From Nothophaeocryptopus gaeumannii (lineage: Eukaryota > Ascomycota > Dothideomycetes > Mycosphaerellales > Mycosphaerellaceae): 64,000 nucleotides of DNA. Shown here piece by piece: positions 31,937 through 43,248 of this stretch. Below the pieces are notes generated by a model that saw nothing but the letters and a program-made list of their open reading frames with translations, did not search any database and was not told the origin of the DNA. The stretch spans positions 868,001-932,000 of the forward strand of contig JASISA010000023.1 of the NCBI GenBank assembly GCA_031771865.1, read 5' to 3'. The translations under genes were made by a program, and so were the position numbers. Numbering within the stretch: the stretch's first letter is position 1; every line of letters starts with the position of its first letter.

Positions 31937-32445
31937 GGCAAATCCCAAGTGCTACTGTTCCTATCACTGCCCTATTCTGGAGCATTGCCACAGCAAGCCG
32001 ATAAGGGGCTACTTCCAGGCCCAGAGTCACGCTCGGTGCATGGCCTTTTGCACCCGCCGAATGAGCTGGAGAAGTGATCTCAGAACGCACGACACAAGCT
32101 ATCACATGCATCCGTTATCGCAACAAACTATGCTAGAGTGGACTTTCCAGCCAATGATGAGTCCCCGTTGGTCACAGGCATACTTCACTCGTTCTTCACA
32201 ACGGCAATCCATGGCCTCATTCGACTGATACACATGCATCCTATTGTTGCTGCTGCCTTGTGCAGATCCTATTTCTACCTTTTAATCCTCCGTCTTCGAC
32301 TTCATCCACTTACATCCATCACAATCACCATACTTGCCTTGGATCTGCCGCAACTACCACCATCCATTCGTACCTGACTACCCAAGCTGAATACCCCGAC
32401 CTTTCACGCTCCGCATACCGACAGATCACCTTCGCAAGCAACAAC
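31937..32445. other. Intergenic between Hv1 and dynamin-like genes
   Basis: About 500 bp, same-strand neighbours. The C/T-rich stretch ~32340-32440 just before the next ATG looks like a fungal leader. No gene recognised. Confidence 0.4.
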
Positions 32446-34229
32446 ATGGCGCGCGACAAGACCGCTACCGCCAAGGCTGTTGAGCCGAACGAGGCGATCA
32501 CCACCAACACCTCACTCGACAGCCTCCAGAGCAACGAGGCCCGCTCCACTCTGGAAGCCGTCAGCGAGCTCCAGGCATGTGGCCTGGGTGCGGTACTATC
32601 GTTGCCTGAAGTTGTCGTTTGCGGAGACCAGTCCGCCGGCAAGAGCTCCGTGCTCGAAGCCATCACCGAAGTCCCATTCCCGCGAGGTGAGGGCATGTGC
32701 ACGCGCTTTGCCACACAGATCATCTTGCGTCGTGACCAGAAAGAGTCCATCGACATTCGCATCATTCCAGGACATGGAGCCACCTCGAAAGAGAAGGACA
32801 AAATGAACAAGTTCAAGAAGTCTCTCGTCGACTTCAAGGAGCTCCCGCGCTTGGTCAAGGAGGCTACAGAGTTCATGGGAATGAACAAGCCCCGTGGAAA
32901 GCTGCACGCATTCTCTTCGAATCGCCTTAGTATTGAGATCTCTGGTCCTAACCAGGCTCACCTCACCCTCGTGGACCTCCCAGGAATCATTCACACCGAG
33001 ACCGAAGATCAAACGGCTGAGGATGCCAAACTTATCAACAAGATGGCCGACGAGTACATCGCGTCGCCTCGAACCATCGTTCTGGCTGTCGTTTCTGCTC
33101 AGGCAGACCCTGGTCTTCACCAAATCATGACCATGTGTCGACAGCATGATCCCACCGGCGAGCGCACGCTTGGAGTGATCACCAAAGTCGACAAGCTGGA
33201 TGTGGGTGGCGTCAACGAGAAGGCGTACTTCGACATGGCTCGCGGCAAGCGCAATCGGCTTGGTCTTGGATGGCACGTCTTGAAGAACCTATCAGAGAAA
33301 GACGGCAGCAATATCGAGCACCGCAATCTCTCTGAGGACCGATTCCTGAGCAAGGGCATCTGGCAGGATGTGCATTCAAGCAACAAGGGCATTGCCTCGC
33401 TTCGTGACCGGGTATCGGGTATCGTTTTCAGTACACACAAGCTTGCGCTTCCTAAGCTCAAAGCAGAGACGGTCACTGAGCTTGCAGAGACAGATAAGGC
33501 CTTGAGATTGCTTGGTGAGCCGCGTACCGAGACCCCAGAGCAGAGACGCCTTCTCATGACGATCAGTGTCGAGGTGAGCCACATCGTGAAGTCGGCCGCC
33601 GATGGCCACTGGGAGCACATGTTCTTCCCAACCCCCGGACAGCACGCTCAAGGAGAGCAGAACAAGTTCCTTCGTGCCGTAGTTGCAGGACTGCAGGAGC
33701 AGTTCACTGGCCAGATGCTTACGTACGGTCACAAGTATCAAGTCGAGCAGACTGAGACCGCAGTCGGAACCAACTACGCCAACGGCCTGAAGTGGGAGCT
33801 CTCGGAGGATTACGAGAGAGCGAGAAAGAAGCAGATGCTTTGCAAGGGTGAAGACGCCGTCGCATGGGCGCAGGTCCTGCACGCAGAGACGCGCGGTCGT
33901 GAGCTTCGCAGGGCAAAGTCAAGACCTTCATCGACAAAGTCCAGCAGCAAGTCGTCGAGCGCCACCTGCTGGCTGACCTCGCCGAGAACACCTTCTCTCC
34001 ACTCATCATCGACAAGATGTCTGACAAGCAGATTGCGGATCTTGCTGCCGAGCCACCGTCGGTCTCGTTGCAGCGACAGGAGCTGGAGCGCAACAAGGAG
34101 ACGTTCGAAAATGCTATGCGCATCTTCCACAAGGTCCTCAATCCACTCAAGCGTGAGCTCGAGGATCTCAGTGAGGTGGATGAGAGTGCTTATGGCTACA
34201 AGAAGCTCGCGAGGAAGGGATTGATTTGA
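32446..34229 (+). CDS. Dynamin-like GTPase (Mx-type), C-terminal frame disrupted
   Basis: From ATG 32446 the frame reads a dynamin GTPase domain with G1 GDQSAGKSS, switch II DLPG, TKVD as G4, and then stalk sequence to ...HAETRGREL near 33900. Family similarity then jumps to another frame from about 33912 (KVKTFIDKVQQQV...LADLAENTF) and runs to a natural stop at 34227-34229. The original frame continues as nonsense to 34224. Relatives that I recall have roughly 30-40 residues between TRGREL and VKTFIDKV that are absent here, so a small deletion that also shifts the frame is likely. A 53-nt intron (33859-33911) could rejoin the frames, but it would discard conserved coding sequence. These fungal GTPases are related to interferon-induced Mx proteins. 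Role unknown. Confidence 0.75.
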
Positions 34230-34572
34230 GGTGTTACCACTTCAGATTGCGACATTACACGAGAAGAGAAAGCTTTGGCCTAGCCGCATGGGCGCTGAAA
34301 CAAGCTGCTTGCTGCGATCTTGGCAAGACCTACGGCTCCTGCGCCGGGAAGCTCAGCATTCCCAGAGAGACGTGAAACCGCTTATGTCCATTGTATGATA
34401 GCGAGGCAGCAGAAATAAACTCACATGAGGGCTTCAAATCTTTGCCTTTCCAGACTGTCTCTGATCACTGCCGTACTATACACGTATCCTATATCCCACG
34501 AGCTCACGACCTCAAGTCGGCTCATCCCAAAACGCCAACAGCACCATCGCAAATCGCACATTCCCAAAAATC
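34230..34572. other. Convergent 3' intergenic region
   Basis: About 340 bp between stops of converging genes. No feature recognised. Confidence 0.4.
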
Positions 34573-35394
34573 TTACGAATACGTATTGCCCGTCAGAGTA
34601 CCCACGTAGCTCTTCCCAGACTTGGCGGCCTTCATTTCCAGGTACAATGAAGGGTTGATGCCCCTTTTGATCAACTTCTTCATCTCCTTCTCACTCAATG
34701 CACTCGTATCGTAATCCGAAGCGTGCCATTTCCCAGTCGAATCGACACTCCCAGACCCGCTTTCTGATACGGTGTGATGGCTTTGTCCGTCCTCTCCAGC
34801 TTCGCTTGAAGCTGCTTCGGAGAATTGTTCCACTTCCGTCTTTTTCAATATGCTCTTTAATGGCATAGTCGGCTTCTGACTATTCCCTGTCCCAGGCCGC
34901 GGTGTCATGCCTCCATTTCTCTCCTCAGTCGGAAGTCGCGGTGTTGCAACTCTATTGCTATCTCCGTTGACGTCTTGCGAGCTAGTCTTCCTCAACTGAT
35001 CTAACGACTTCTTCGGACCCGGATGTCGCTGCTCTTGGTCTCGCAGTTGCGGGCCCGAGCGCATTGCAACTATACCGCGACTCATCTGCCATTGTGTCTG
35101 AGACCCCACTGAATCCTGTCTATAGTTCTCGTCGGCCGCTTCAGCGCCATCCAGCGTGTCAATAGAGAAGCGCGGCTCATCGGGCAATGGCTCTTCTTCT
35201 CGGTCTCGGGGTGGAGGCTCATATATCGCGCTGACAGATTTCACCGGTGCCGGTACAGGTGGTGAAACCACAACGCTGTCTTTACGCTCGTTTGATACAT
35301 AGTCCTTGAAGATGCGCGGGCGGGAGAAGTTAACCGTGCGTTTTCGAGAGGCTTCCACGCTGCTCGTTGAGTCTAACGTTGAGGAATCGGGCAT
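34573..35394 (-). CDS. Hypothetical disordered protein
   Basis: 273 codons from an ATG, uninterrupted. Low-complexity and charged, with many Ser, Pro, Glu and Lys and no membrane segment. Recognisable blocks are RTVNFSRPRIFKDYV near the N terminus, PLKSILKKTEVEQF in the middle (an SILKK motif) and a more ordered Lys-rich end, KEMKKLIKRGINPSLYLEMKAAKSGK. The last block is probably a conserved helical domain. An open frame on the same strand (35373-35657, with TNNHIAWSTLTG) just upstream may be an N-terminal exon, but I found no splice pair in the right phase. Function unknown. Confidence 0.7.
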   Translation of the reverse strand: MPDSSTLDSTSSVEASRKRTVNFSRPRIFKDYVSNERKDSVVVSPPVPAPVKSVSAIYEPPPRDREEEPLPDEPRFSIDTLDGAEAADENYRQDSVGSQTQWQMSRGIVAMRSGPQLRDQEQRHPGPKKSLDQLRKTSSQDVNGDSNRVATPRLPTEERNGGMTPRPGTGNSQKPTMPLKSILKKTEVEQFSEAASSEAGEDGQSHHTVSESGSGSVDSTGKWHASDYDTSALSEKEMKKLIKRGINPSLYLEMKAAKSGKSYVGTLTGNTYS

Positions 35395-36310
35395 GCTGAG
35401 TGGCTCGGGTGGGTGCCTTTCTTTTCGACGTCCTGGGTCAGACCCGTCAGAGTTGACCAGGCAATATGGTTGTTAGTGTGGACCGTAGGCTCGACCTGCT
35501 GTACAGGGATAATGCTCGGGCAGGAAACTGTGCTTGTCGTCTCAGACAAGGCCCATGGGTGTGCCTTCGCAGAGAGACCGTTTGGAGATGCTGTTGCTGT
35601 GGAGTGGGATGCAGGAGACATGACTCCCAATCCATCACCGCAATTGCTTCGGTCCATCAGGATCCAAGACAGCCTCGCAAGCTACAGGACCCTTCAACCA
35701 AGATGGAAAGATCGTCTGAGTGAACAACGGCTGCCCTGGTCCGTATGCAGGGTAGAGTCAGTCAGCGAAGCACCGGAGGTCTCAGCTATGACGTCAATCA
35801 AATGACCCGATTTCAACCCTGATCCAACCTCGCTTCTTCCCTTCCCGATGTCCTGACCGATCAATTACCTGGGATCTGCATATCGCTTGCTTCTGAGAGG
35901 CCAACCAGCCTGGACACCACGTTCAAGAGTCGGCGGAGAGCCCAATCGTCCGGAACCTTCCCACGAACGAGATATGAAGAATATCGGCAGGGCCTCGGAG
36001 ACCGCACATGGAGGTTGGCAACGGTCACGTGTCAATACTCCAACGTCGGCTATGAACGCAAAAAGATTACTGACCTCACCTCACCACATCACCATTCTGC
36101 CTTCTCCTACCGGTCGTAGCGCAGATAGGGCTGAAATTCACTCATCCGTGATAGCGTCGCTGACCGCAAGAACTCATCTCTTACAGGCAATGGAATGGCT
36201 TGAGGCAGCCAGCTTCTTGCTCCTTCCGGCGTACATAAACCTCACGTACTGATCATCAGTGCTGTTAGCCGAAGTGACGCTGCTCCGTGCTACCGCAGGG
36301 AGGAAAGGCC

Positions 36311-36447
36311 CTTAACTCTAGGCCTATTACAGCTACGATTTCTAAGACTATAGGTCTATTGTAGTTATTCTACTCTATACTCCGAACATAATACCTCTTT
36401 CAAGATATATATCTTAGAAGTCGTATCTATAGTGGGTTAGCTACATC
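36311..36447. repeat. TA-rich, RIP-like segment
   Basis: About 140 bp dominated by ta/at dinucleotides (for example cctattacagctacgatttc and agatatatatcttagaagtc) inside otherwise GC-balanced DNA. This composition resembles repeat-induced point-mutated transposon remnants in Pezizomycotina. It is too short to assign to an element. Confidence 0.4.
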
Positions 36448-36517
36448 CCGGACTAAGCACGGACCAGCGTTACTTCGGCTATCTGCACTGTACTCGTGAG
36501 TCGTAGGCCTCAAGAAA

Positions 36518-36844
36518 TCAGGTCTCCAAAGACTGTGCCGTTGAAAAGTTCAAGCAAGAGCCAATCTCACTCCACCTCGCCTGCCATATCTCCCACAGCC
36601 CAAGGATGAATGCCTGATATACCAGGATAGCAATGCCCCATCCGGGCCGAGACAGGCCACCGGCCATGTCCTCTTCTGCAGCACTACAGAGAAGCCTGTC
36701 AGGAACATCGAGCCTATCCATAACCTCCCCAATCGCGTTTGAAGCAACAACGAAAACTCTCCAGCATACCAGGACCATTGCGACAGTCTTGGCGGATATG
36801 TCGAAGAATGGGAAATTCTCGGCCGTTTTCCATCCCAGCAACAC
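36518..36844 (-). pseudogene. Possible relic of a fungal membrane-protein gene
   Basis: A 108-codon frame with two hydrophobic stretches (AKTVAMVLVCWRVFVVAS and WGIAILVYQAFILGLWEIW) separated by an amphipathic segment. It reads more like real protein than the other frames in this region, but I cannot place it in a family and see no extension. It sits beside the TA-rich patch, so it could be a fragment. Confidence 0.2.
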
Positions 36845-38881
36845 GCAGCGGAGATACAGCCTATGTTAGCAAAAGTGCATCAAAACACGCTAGAGAACCA
36901 TATCGTGAGGTAAAGATGGCCATTGACAGTCCGTTTCTGTGAGTCTGATCCAATAAGAACTTTCATATCAGAGCTCAACGTTTTGTGGGGATGCACTTTC
37001 GCTAACATAGGCTGTAGCGATGATATGCAAGAGCGGCGTCCGCGCGCGGTCTTTTGACGGTGTATACCAAGGGGGCACACGATCCAGGGCTTGTGGAGAC
37101 CAAGAGCTCAAGATCGTTTGACATAGGACGGATCTGGGCGCCTCCAAACGCCTGGAGATTCTGGAGGTTCTTTTAGTGTGAAAAGGGTAGTCACCTGCAC
37201 ATGAAGCCGTTCGGCTCGCGAGTAAGACGCAGCAGCAGCCGATGCCTGTTGGCCGACAACTCGCCAGCATGGTGTCTCACATTCAGTCTATGTGAGTGAT
37301 ATGTGGAGAGATCAGTCATCATCCAGACGCCAGTAGCGAAGAGCACCGGGCGCGACGAAAACCGCTATTGCAAGTCCCTGCAGTCTATGAAGGGATCTTT
37401 TCGAAGAGTTCCGATGTTTAGGCTCGGATCACATGCCAACAAATCCGTACCCGCCAGGCTCGAATCCTGCTCCGACTCTACTGCACAAGCGCTTCCGCAA
37501 CCGTCTTGCAAAGCGCATATGTCGGGCCTCACTACATCCCAAACAAGACAGAGCAGGCCATACCGCGACAAACTCATCATACTAATGATGACCTCATACC
37601 TGCAAATAATTCAGAAGCCCAACCCGCCAAACGGCCTCAGGGACAACTGTTTGAAAAGGAGCAAGCAGCACACTCCACGATCAACGGCACTTACTTGATG
37701 ACTACACAGATCGATCTTACCTCGTCAAAGCAACCAACCATGAGTTAATCTACCTCTCCCAAACCCTCACCACCACGAAGTTCGCAAACCTATAGCGGCC
37801 GTAAAAAGAAGAAAAAAACTGCAAGTAACACCTCCTTCGAATACCCAAGAATGTTGGATTTCCGAGGCTGCATTTCGGTTTGAGGCTTTCTTTAGGCTCT
37901 CAGGACCCAGAGAGATGGTTACGGAAGCCGAAAAATCGACTCGCTTTCGGTCAACCATTCTCTAGTGCGCTACATCCTCCGGAGCGTCTTGTACAACACT
38001 TGATTGTGAATGCGGTTTCCTTATGAGGACGGCTAAACCGGTATTTGCTGCTCAATGTTTTGTTTCGCTGTGACACGAGCGTGCGCGAGCGGTGCGAGAT
38101 GGTGTGATGAAACTGAACGTGAACAGTGGGACAACGGACACAGGTCCGGTGAGTGAAGGCATCTCGTTTGATCAATGCCCATGGTCATGAGATTTGTTTT
38201 TGTTATTCTCTCTCTTTCTTTCTGTTGCTGCTGCTGCTGCTCCGGTGGCGGTCCACACGTCTAGTCCTAGTTGTGGGATTGCCGAAGTTCTTTCCAGACA
38301 ATCACATCGGAAACAGACATACAGACAGCGCCGCCAGTATGCAAAAACCCCTGCGAGCTATATGTACAAGTTGTTCGCAGCAACATAGATGAAACATGAA
38401 TTTCAAAATATGCCTTCCTTTCCATGCTTTGTCATCAATAGCGTCCGCGGACTTGCCGTCTTGTGTATATATGCAGCAAGTTCGAACGCTCATTCCGTCA
38501 TCATTCTCGTGAAAAATCGAAGAGCATTGTATGCTCCTGCCAGTAACCTTCCAGATCGCCTTCCAGAACGCCAGACTCTAGATTTGCCTCGTCGGGCCAT
38601 GAACAGAGCGCTTAGAATTTTCGTGAACCACGGAGTGTTGGTTGATGTAGCTGTGTGCCGGATACCTTGTATAGCGGCATGGGCGATAGTCGGCCAATAC
38701 TTCCTCCATTCCTTCGGGCGCAGACTATACGCGTTGCAGCAATGGTAGTGCTGCTCAGCCATGCGGCGGAAGTCAGGCGGCGAATCTGTTCCAGTTGGTA
38801 GTCAACCGTGTAGGTCTCCAAACAATAGACACTGTGTTCTTCCTCAAAATGCCGATTCGGTTCCTTCATCGGATTGAATCA

Positions 38882-40078
38882 TCACTCTTCTTCCTTCAAC
38901 CCGCCGTGACTTTTCTTAATGCCGACCTTCATCCCGCTGAGTCTCCCGAGCTTTTTCCACATGCCGGAATCGCGCTTAGGACTTTGAGCGTCGCTCATGG
39001 GCGGACTGGTTGGCGGAGTCATGGGACTCCCACCGGTAGGGCTGCTAGTGCTTCCGCTGTCGTCCGTCATGCCAGCACCGCTGCCGTTTCCAGTTCCGGA
39101 AAGATTCGCGTCAGATCCTGTGACTGCTGACTCCGCAACGCCGGACCCTGAGAATGGCGCAGCAGGAGACGACGTGGTTGGCGCGAGCTTGACCGAGAAC
39201 CGCGACCTGTGTGATGACGCTGATAGCGGTAGAGGTGCCGACTGCCTGAAGCGAGCTCCGGGGGAATATGAATATGAGTGGGGCTCTACGGCTGTTTGTG
39301 GAGGCGGTGAACCCCGCGAATGCCGTGAACGCCGTGTGTTTACGGATCGGTCGTCGTATGCCCTGGACATCATATTCTCTTCTGATGTGCTGTAAGGACA
39401 TGAGTTGACAATTGGGCGCGCGGTTTGTGGATAGACGCTGTTGAGGAAGGGCACGAGCACGGACTCTTCCATCAATTCGTAGATCTTGGCCGCTGCGGGA
39501 TCCAGTGCTTCAGGTGCCGGAGGCATATCCTTGGGCTTGAGGCTCACAATGGGATCTCGCACGTCGGATGGTAGATTCACCTCGCGCGAGCCATTAGGCT
39601 GAATGTACGCCTCCACTAGACGTTGCCATAGCGCTTGGACGTATTCGCGATCTTTTTGCGGTGGTAACCCTCCTTCCGACGCCCTCGACATCATCTTTGC
39701 ATAGTGCTTCTTATATCTCCCTGCGTCCATCGTGAACTCCAGCGTTTCTAAACAGTGGTTGTTGGATAAGTATGCCATGAACGCGGTGAGCGTCCATGGC
39801 GGCGGTGATGTGTTTGCGAGGATCTCTCTGAGGTTCGGTCTTCGCGGGCAGAAAGGCCCATGAGCATTCAGATTCGTGGGTATCGCAACGGACAGAGGCC
39901 GCGATGTGGGGCGATGATTGTCCTCAGCAGACATGGCGTCCTCGTCGTCGGCGTCGCAGTCCTCCGTGAGGGCCGACGGCGTCTTCAGCGAGGAGCCGTT
40001 TGAGGAGGTGGAGAAGGTGGTGGAGGTAGTGGAGGTGGAAGAGGTGGTGAAGCGTGAGGATGGTTTCCGCACCACCAT
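38882..40078 (-). CDS. RGS-domain protein (regulator of G-protein signalling)
   Basis: 398 residues from ATG at 40078; the frame is open further upstream to 40156 and beyond but without an ATG. After a Ser/Thr-rich N terminus, the RGS domain spans about residues 81-215: LREILANTSPPPWTLTAF, NNHCLETLEF, and the final helices with YVQALWQRLVEAYI and LVPFLNS. The remainder is Ser/Pro-rich and disordered, ending in a basic segment. RGS proteins speed GTP hydrolysis by heterotrimeric G-alpha subunits and damp signalling. Fungal members control growth, sporulation and stress responses. Which RGS subfamily it belongs to is not certain; there is no DEP or transmembrane region. Confidence 0.85.
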   Translation of the reverse strand: MVVRKPSSRFTTSSTSTTSTTFSTSSNGSSLKTPSALTEDCDADDEDAMSAEDNHRPTSRPLSVAIPTNLNAHGPFCPRRPNLREILANTSPPPWTLTAFMAYLSNNHCLETLEFTMDAGRYKKHYAKMMSRASEGGLPPQKDREYVQALWQRLVEAYIQPNGSREVNLPSDVRDPIVSLKPKDMPPAPEALDPAAAKIYELMEESVLVPFLNSVYPQTARPIVNSCPYSTSEENMMSRAYDDRSVNTRRSRHSRGSPPPQTAVEPHSYSYSPGARFRQSAPLPLSASSHRSRFSVKLAPTTSSPAAPFSGSGVAESAVTGSDANLSGTGNGSGAGMTDDSGSTSSPTGGSPMTPPTSPPMSDAQSPKRDSGMWKKLGRLSGMKVGIKKSHGGLKEEE

Positions 40079-42724
40079 AACGTTTCGAAATATGCCTTTT
40101 CGTCTCGTCCCTCCGGAGTTGCTCTTGCGAGAGCGCAAGCCGTCACCAAAACACAAGCCTTGCCGCGGGGGCTGCTGTATTGACGCCAGTTTGGATTGTG
40201 AGACTGTCTCGTCTCACGACGCCGTGGTGCGTGCCAACGGGGGTCTGTTGGTGAGTGGGGTCTGCGGAAGGTGTGACGGCGGGGTCCACAGGTCACTGCA
40301 CTTATTCGCTGTGTCTGTATCGGCGGAGGAGGAAGGAGCGGTGCGGGTATTCCTCGCGGTGAAACTGGCTCGCCGCGTAGGCTGCGTTGTCGTTGCTGCT
40401 GTCTCGTGGGTCGAGCTGCGATTAAGCGTTGGATGTCGCACAAGACGTGCCACACGGCGGTGTCGCTCGGCAAGGAACAGTCGAGGGAAGAATGCTAGCG
40501 GCCTGGTGTGAGCGAGCGGACGTCCGCCTTGTACGACTGTACGACGGTGGTAGCGACAGCCTTGTCACTGAACGCTAGAAGGTGGAAAGGCGGAGAACGC
40601 AGGCCGGTCCAGAGGAGTAGCAGCCAGCGGGCTTGGGAGGATCTGATGAGAAATGCAGTGCAGTGCAGTGCAGAGTAGTGCCAGTGTGCGAGCCGTTATT
40701 TGGTTGAGTCGAACTAGAGAGCGAGATGTGGTATGCGTGCAATGGTCTTCGTTGTTGGAAGAGAAAATATGCGTGTTTGCCGACACGGCGGCTTCCTGCT
40801 CCCAGCGCGACAAGTGCAAGGCTATGGCAAGCCCTCTGTCAGCGCCGAATGCCTGCGCCTGGCTGGTCCTTGTAGAGGCCTGGCACCTGGCACCGTACTT
40901 GGGGTCGGTGGTGTTTCGACGGGGACAGACAGGCCCGGTGCGAGCAGGGAAAGGCCGTGAGATTAGTCAAGGAGCCCTCGCCGCGCGCTCATACTAAGAA
41001 CCAGGACGCCAGTACAGTCCCTTCACCACACCGCGAACAACAAACAATCGGAGCGTGTGTGGATCTCTGTAGGATCTCTGACCTGCGTGTGAGAGCGCAG
41101 ACGAGCAACCAGCAGGCGTCCCAAGTCCTACGGGAGCACGACTAACACGACTAGAGAGAGAGCGGACAGCCAAACGGGCAACACACACACACACCAGGTC
41201 CCTCTCATCGCGCAACCTTCCACCCCGTCACCCTTCCACCCTTCCACCCTTCGAGAATGTTCTACAGCCAATGAGCGTCCGCAGAGAAGTACTAATGCAT
41301 CTACTAACCACGATAGCCAGGCGATCGTTTGCTCACTGCCGCTTCCACGAAACCACCAGCCCCACCCTGACTGGGGCTCGCTTGTTCTCATTGGCCGCGT
41401 TCCCCTCGCGCACTCACATCCACAGCATGCTCCGGTTCGCTGTGTGAGGCTTCCATTCCTTCTCGAACAGCACACGTCTCACCTTGCCTGTTTGCCAGTG
41501 AAGCCAATCCGCCGCCAATCCGCAGGCGTGGGCTCGGCAGCCAGCTGCTTTGACGCATGGCACATTCTTTGACGGCGCCCGCGAGATTGCACGATGCGTC
41601 CGGCATGCCGCGACAATGCACAGAATAGGAGGGAATGATCTCATCGTCGATCCCGAGAACTGAGTGATGCAGTATGTCTCGTTAGTCACAGTACGTACAA
41701 CTGAACTGTCCTCACGCAAGCAAAGCGCAGTAGCGCGAGAAGAGAGGAGAGTCACGGACCCACTGCAAGGTTCCATCAGCGTCTGCTTGTACACCTGCAT
41801 CCGAGGGACCAAGAATTCGCTCCAGCATGCCATCTCGAGATTCATTCAAAGCAGTGCGACTCCTACACCCAATACCAGCTCAGTATGCCGACTGGGTACC
41901 AATGTCTTCGTCACGGCAACAGCCAGAGAATGTGTCACAGCAGGAGGGGAGAAATGACGGTACGGTACGTACCCAGCAGTTCCAACCTAAGCGATATCGT
42001 CAGCACAATCATCAAGTGAGACCGCCTGTCGCACGTGCTCAACCAGACATTGATGACATTCTTATCCTGGCTTGAAACAAGCCAGTGGCCGTAAGCGTTT
42101 GCTAAGCTGGTGCGAACTCGCAAGGCAAGGCAGGCGACGGGAAGATCGCCTTACCTACTCACTGCACTGCGAGATGTCCCATCAACAGAGACATCGCACA
42201 CGCAGCCTTACCTCAATCCTCGAGCAGCCACGCAAGCACAGAGAGAAAAGCTGGTTTTCGTGATGTCCACACAAAAAGCCAGGACGATCTGAGACATGCA
42301 GCCCCGCTTCGCGATAGTGCTATTTCGTCATGCGCACCGTCTTCTGCATGGAAGACTTCGCGAAGGACTCAAGCCTTCTGGAATCCTTCTGTATTCAGCC
42401 ATAGCCAGATCCCGTCCCAACGGCGCTCACGCCGCCTCGGCACACGAGCGGGAATGTCTCAGATCGCCGAGATTTTGAGAACGGTTTACGAGCTTGTCCT
42501 TTGAGCAGCAAAATGAAAATGGCAACGGCAAAGAACCGGAGTGCGCTGCAAGTGCCGGACGCGTGTTGAAGCTCTCAGTCTTTCTTTCACAATCGACTTC
42601 TTTCTTTCAACAACAGAAATACATTCGGAGTTTGCATTGGACCTTCTCGCTGCAAGACCACTCTCTCCAGCAGAACCGTCACACAGTTGAGAGTACGACT
42701 CCGCCTTGCTCCGCAGGTCCCACA

Positions 42725-42985
42725 ATGGCGGCAAGGCCGTCTTCTTCGGCACTTCTCAGGCATCCACAATCACCAAACACGTTCCTCACCCCTGGCACGC
42801 TTCGGTCTTGTTTTCGGGATGAATTAAGCCGTAACGAATATAGACTCTTACTAAGAACCCGCTTGAACGACGGTGCTTCTTGCGCCATTGTCATGGGATA
42901 TCTTGATCCACCTCACGGGAATACTTCCGGAAGTACACGATGGCAACTGCTGAGTAAAGACCTTAAAAATGTCCCGAAACTATAG
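42725..42985 (+). CDS. Possible small protein, uncertain
   Basis: 86 codons from ATG in favourable context (cacaATGGCG), preceded by a pyrimidine-rich segment (tctttctttcacaatcgact, near 42580). No signal peptide or known motif; basic and Ser/Leu-rich. No homologue recognised. Reported only for its leader-like upstream sequence. Confidence 0.2.
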   Translation: MAARPSSSALLRHPQSPNTFLTPGTLRSCFRDELSRNEYRLLLRTRLNDGASCAIVMGYLDPPHGNTSGSTRWQLLSKDLKNVPKL

Positions 42986-43143
42986 CAAGCCATTCCGTAC
43001 CGATATGGAAAAAGTCAGCACACTTTGCCTCCCTGGCTATCGCAAGAGAGTTTTACGAGACTTCTCCGGACTTCCTTTTAGTGCTTTTACGTACGCTCTC
43101 AAGATCAAATGCGACCTGCTATCGGTTTGCGAACTGCGCGGGG

Positions 43144-43248
43144 GGTGCACCGAGTTTCACCTAGTCGTGGTGCACCGAGCTCGGGCCACTCGGCGCGCTA
43201 ACCGAGACCCTGCATATGGTGCGTCGATAAAATCACATGGTGCACCGA
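43144..43248 (+). repeat. Dispersed GGTGCACCGA repeats
   Basis: The decamer ggtgcaccga, containing the palindrome ggtgcacc, occurs at 43144-43153, 43169-43178 and 43239-43248. A variant, ggtgcgtcga, lies near 43218. Four related copies within 105 bp are unexpected by chance. Confidence 0.6.

Larger units (their letters stand above)
35395..38881. other. Gene-poor stretch with TA-rich patch
   Basis: 3.5 kb without a confident gene. It contains the TA-rich segment near 36310-36450 and a possible gene relic at 36518-36844, both listed separately. Elsewhere only short overlapping frames. Confidence 0.45.

Noticed and set aside
35373..35657. Upstream exon for the disordered protein at 34573-35394
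   Set aside because: The frame is open and suggestive, but no GT..AG pair joins the two in phase, so it was not merged.
35887..36252. 121-codon plus-strand frame
   Set aside because: No ATG-led leader, no family resemblance, and overlaps competing frames.
39918..40511. 197-codon plus-strand frame opposite the RGS gene
   Set aside because: It mirrors the Ser/Thr-rich N terminus and upstream region of the RGS gene; the Val/Glu runs are the reverse complement of Ser/Thr codons.
41176..41196. (ca)n dinucleotide run
   Set aside because: Short microsatellite of a kind common in fungal genomes; no further significance.
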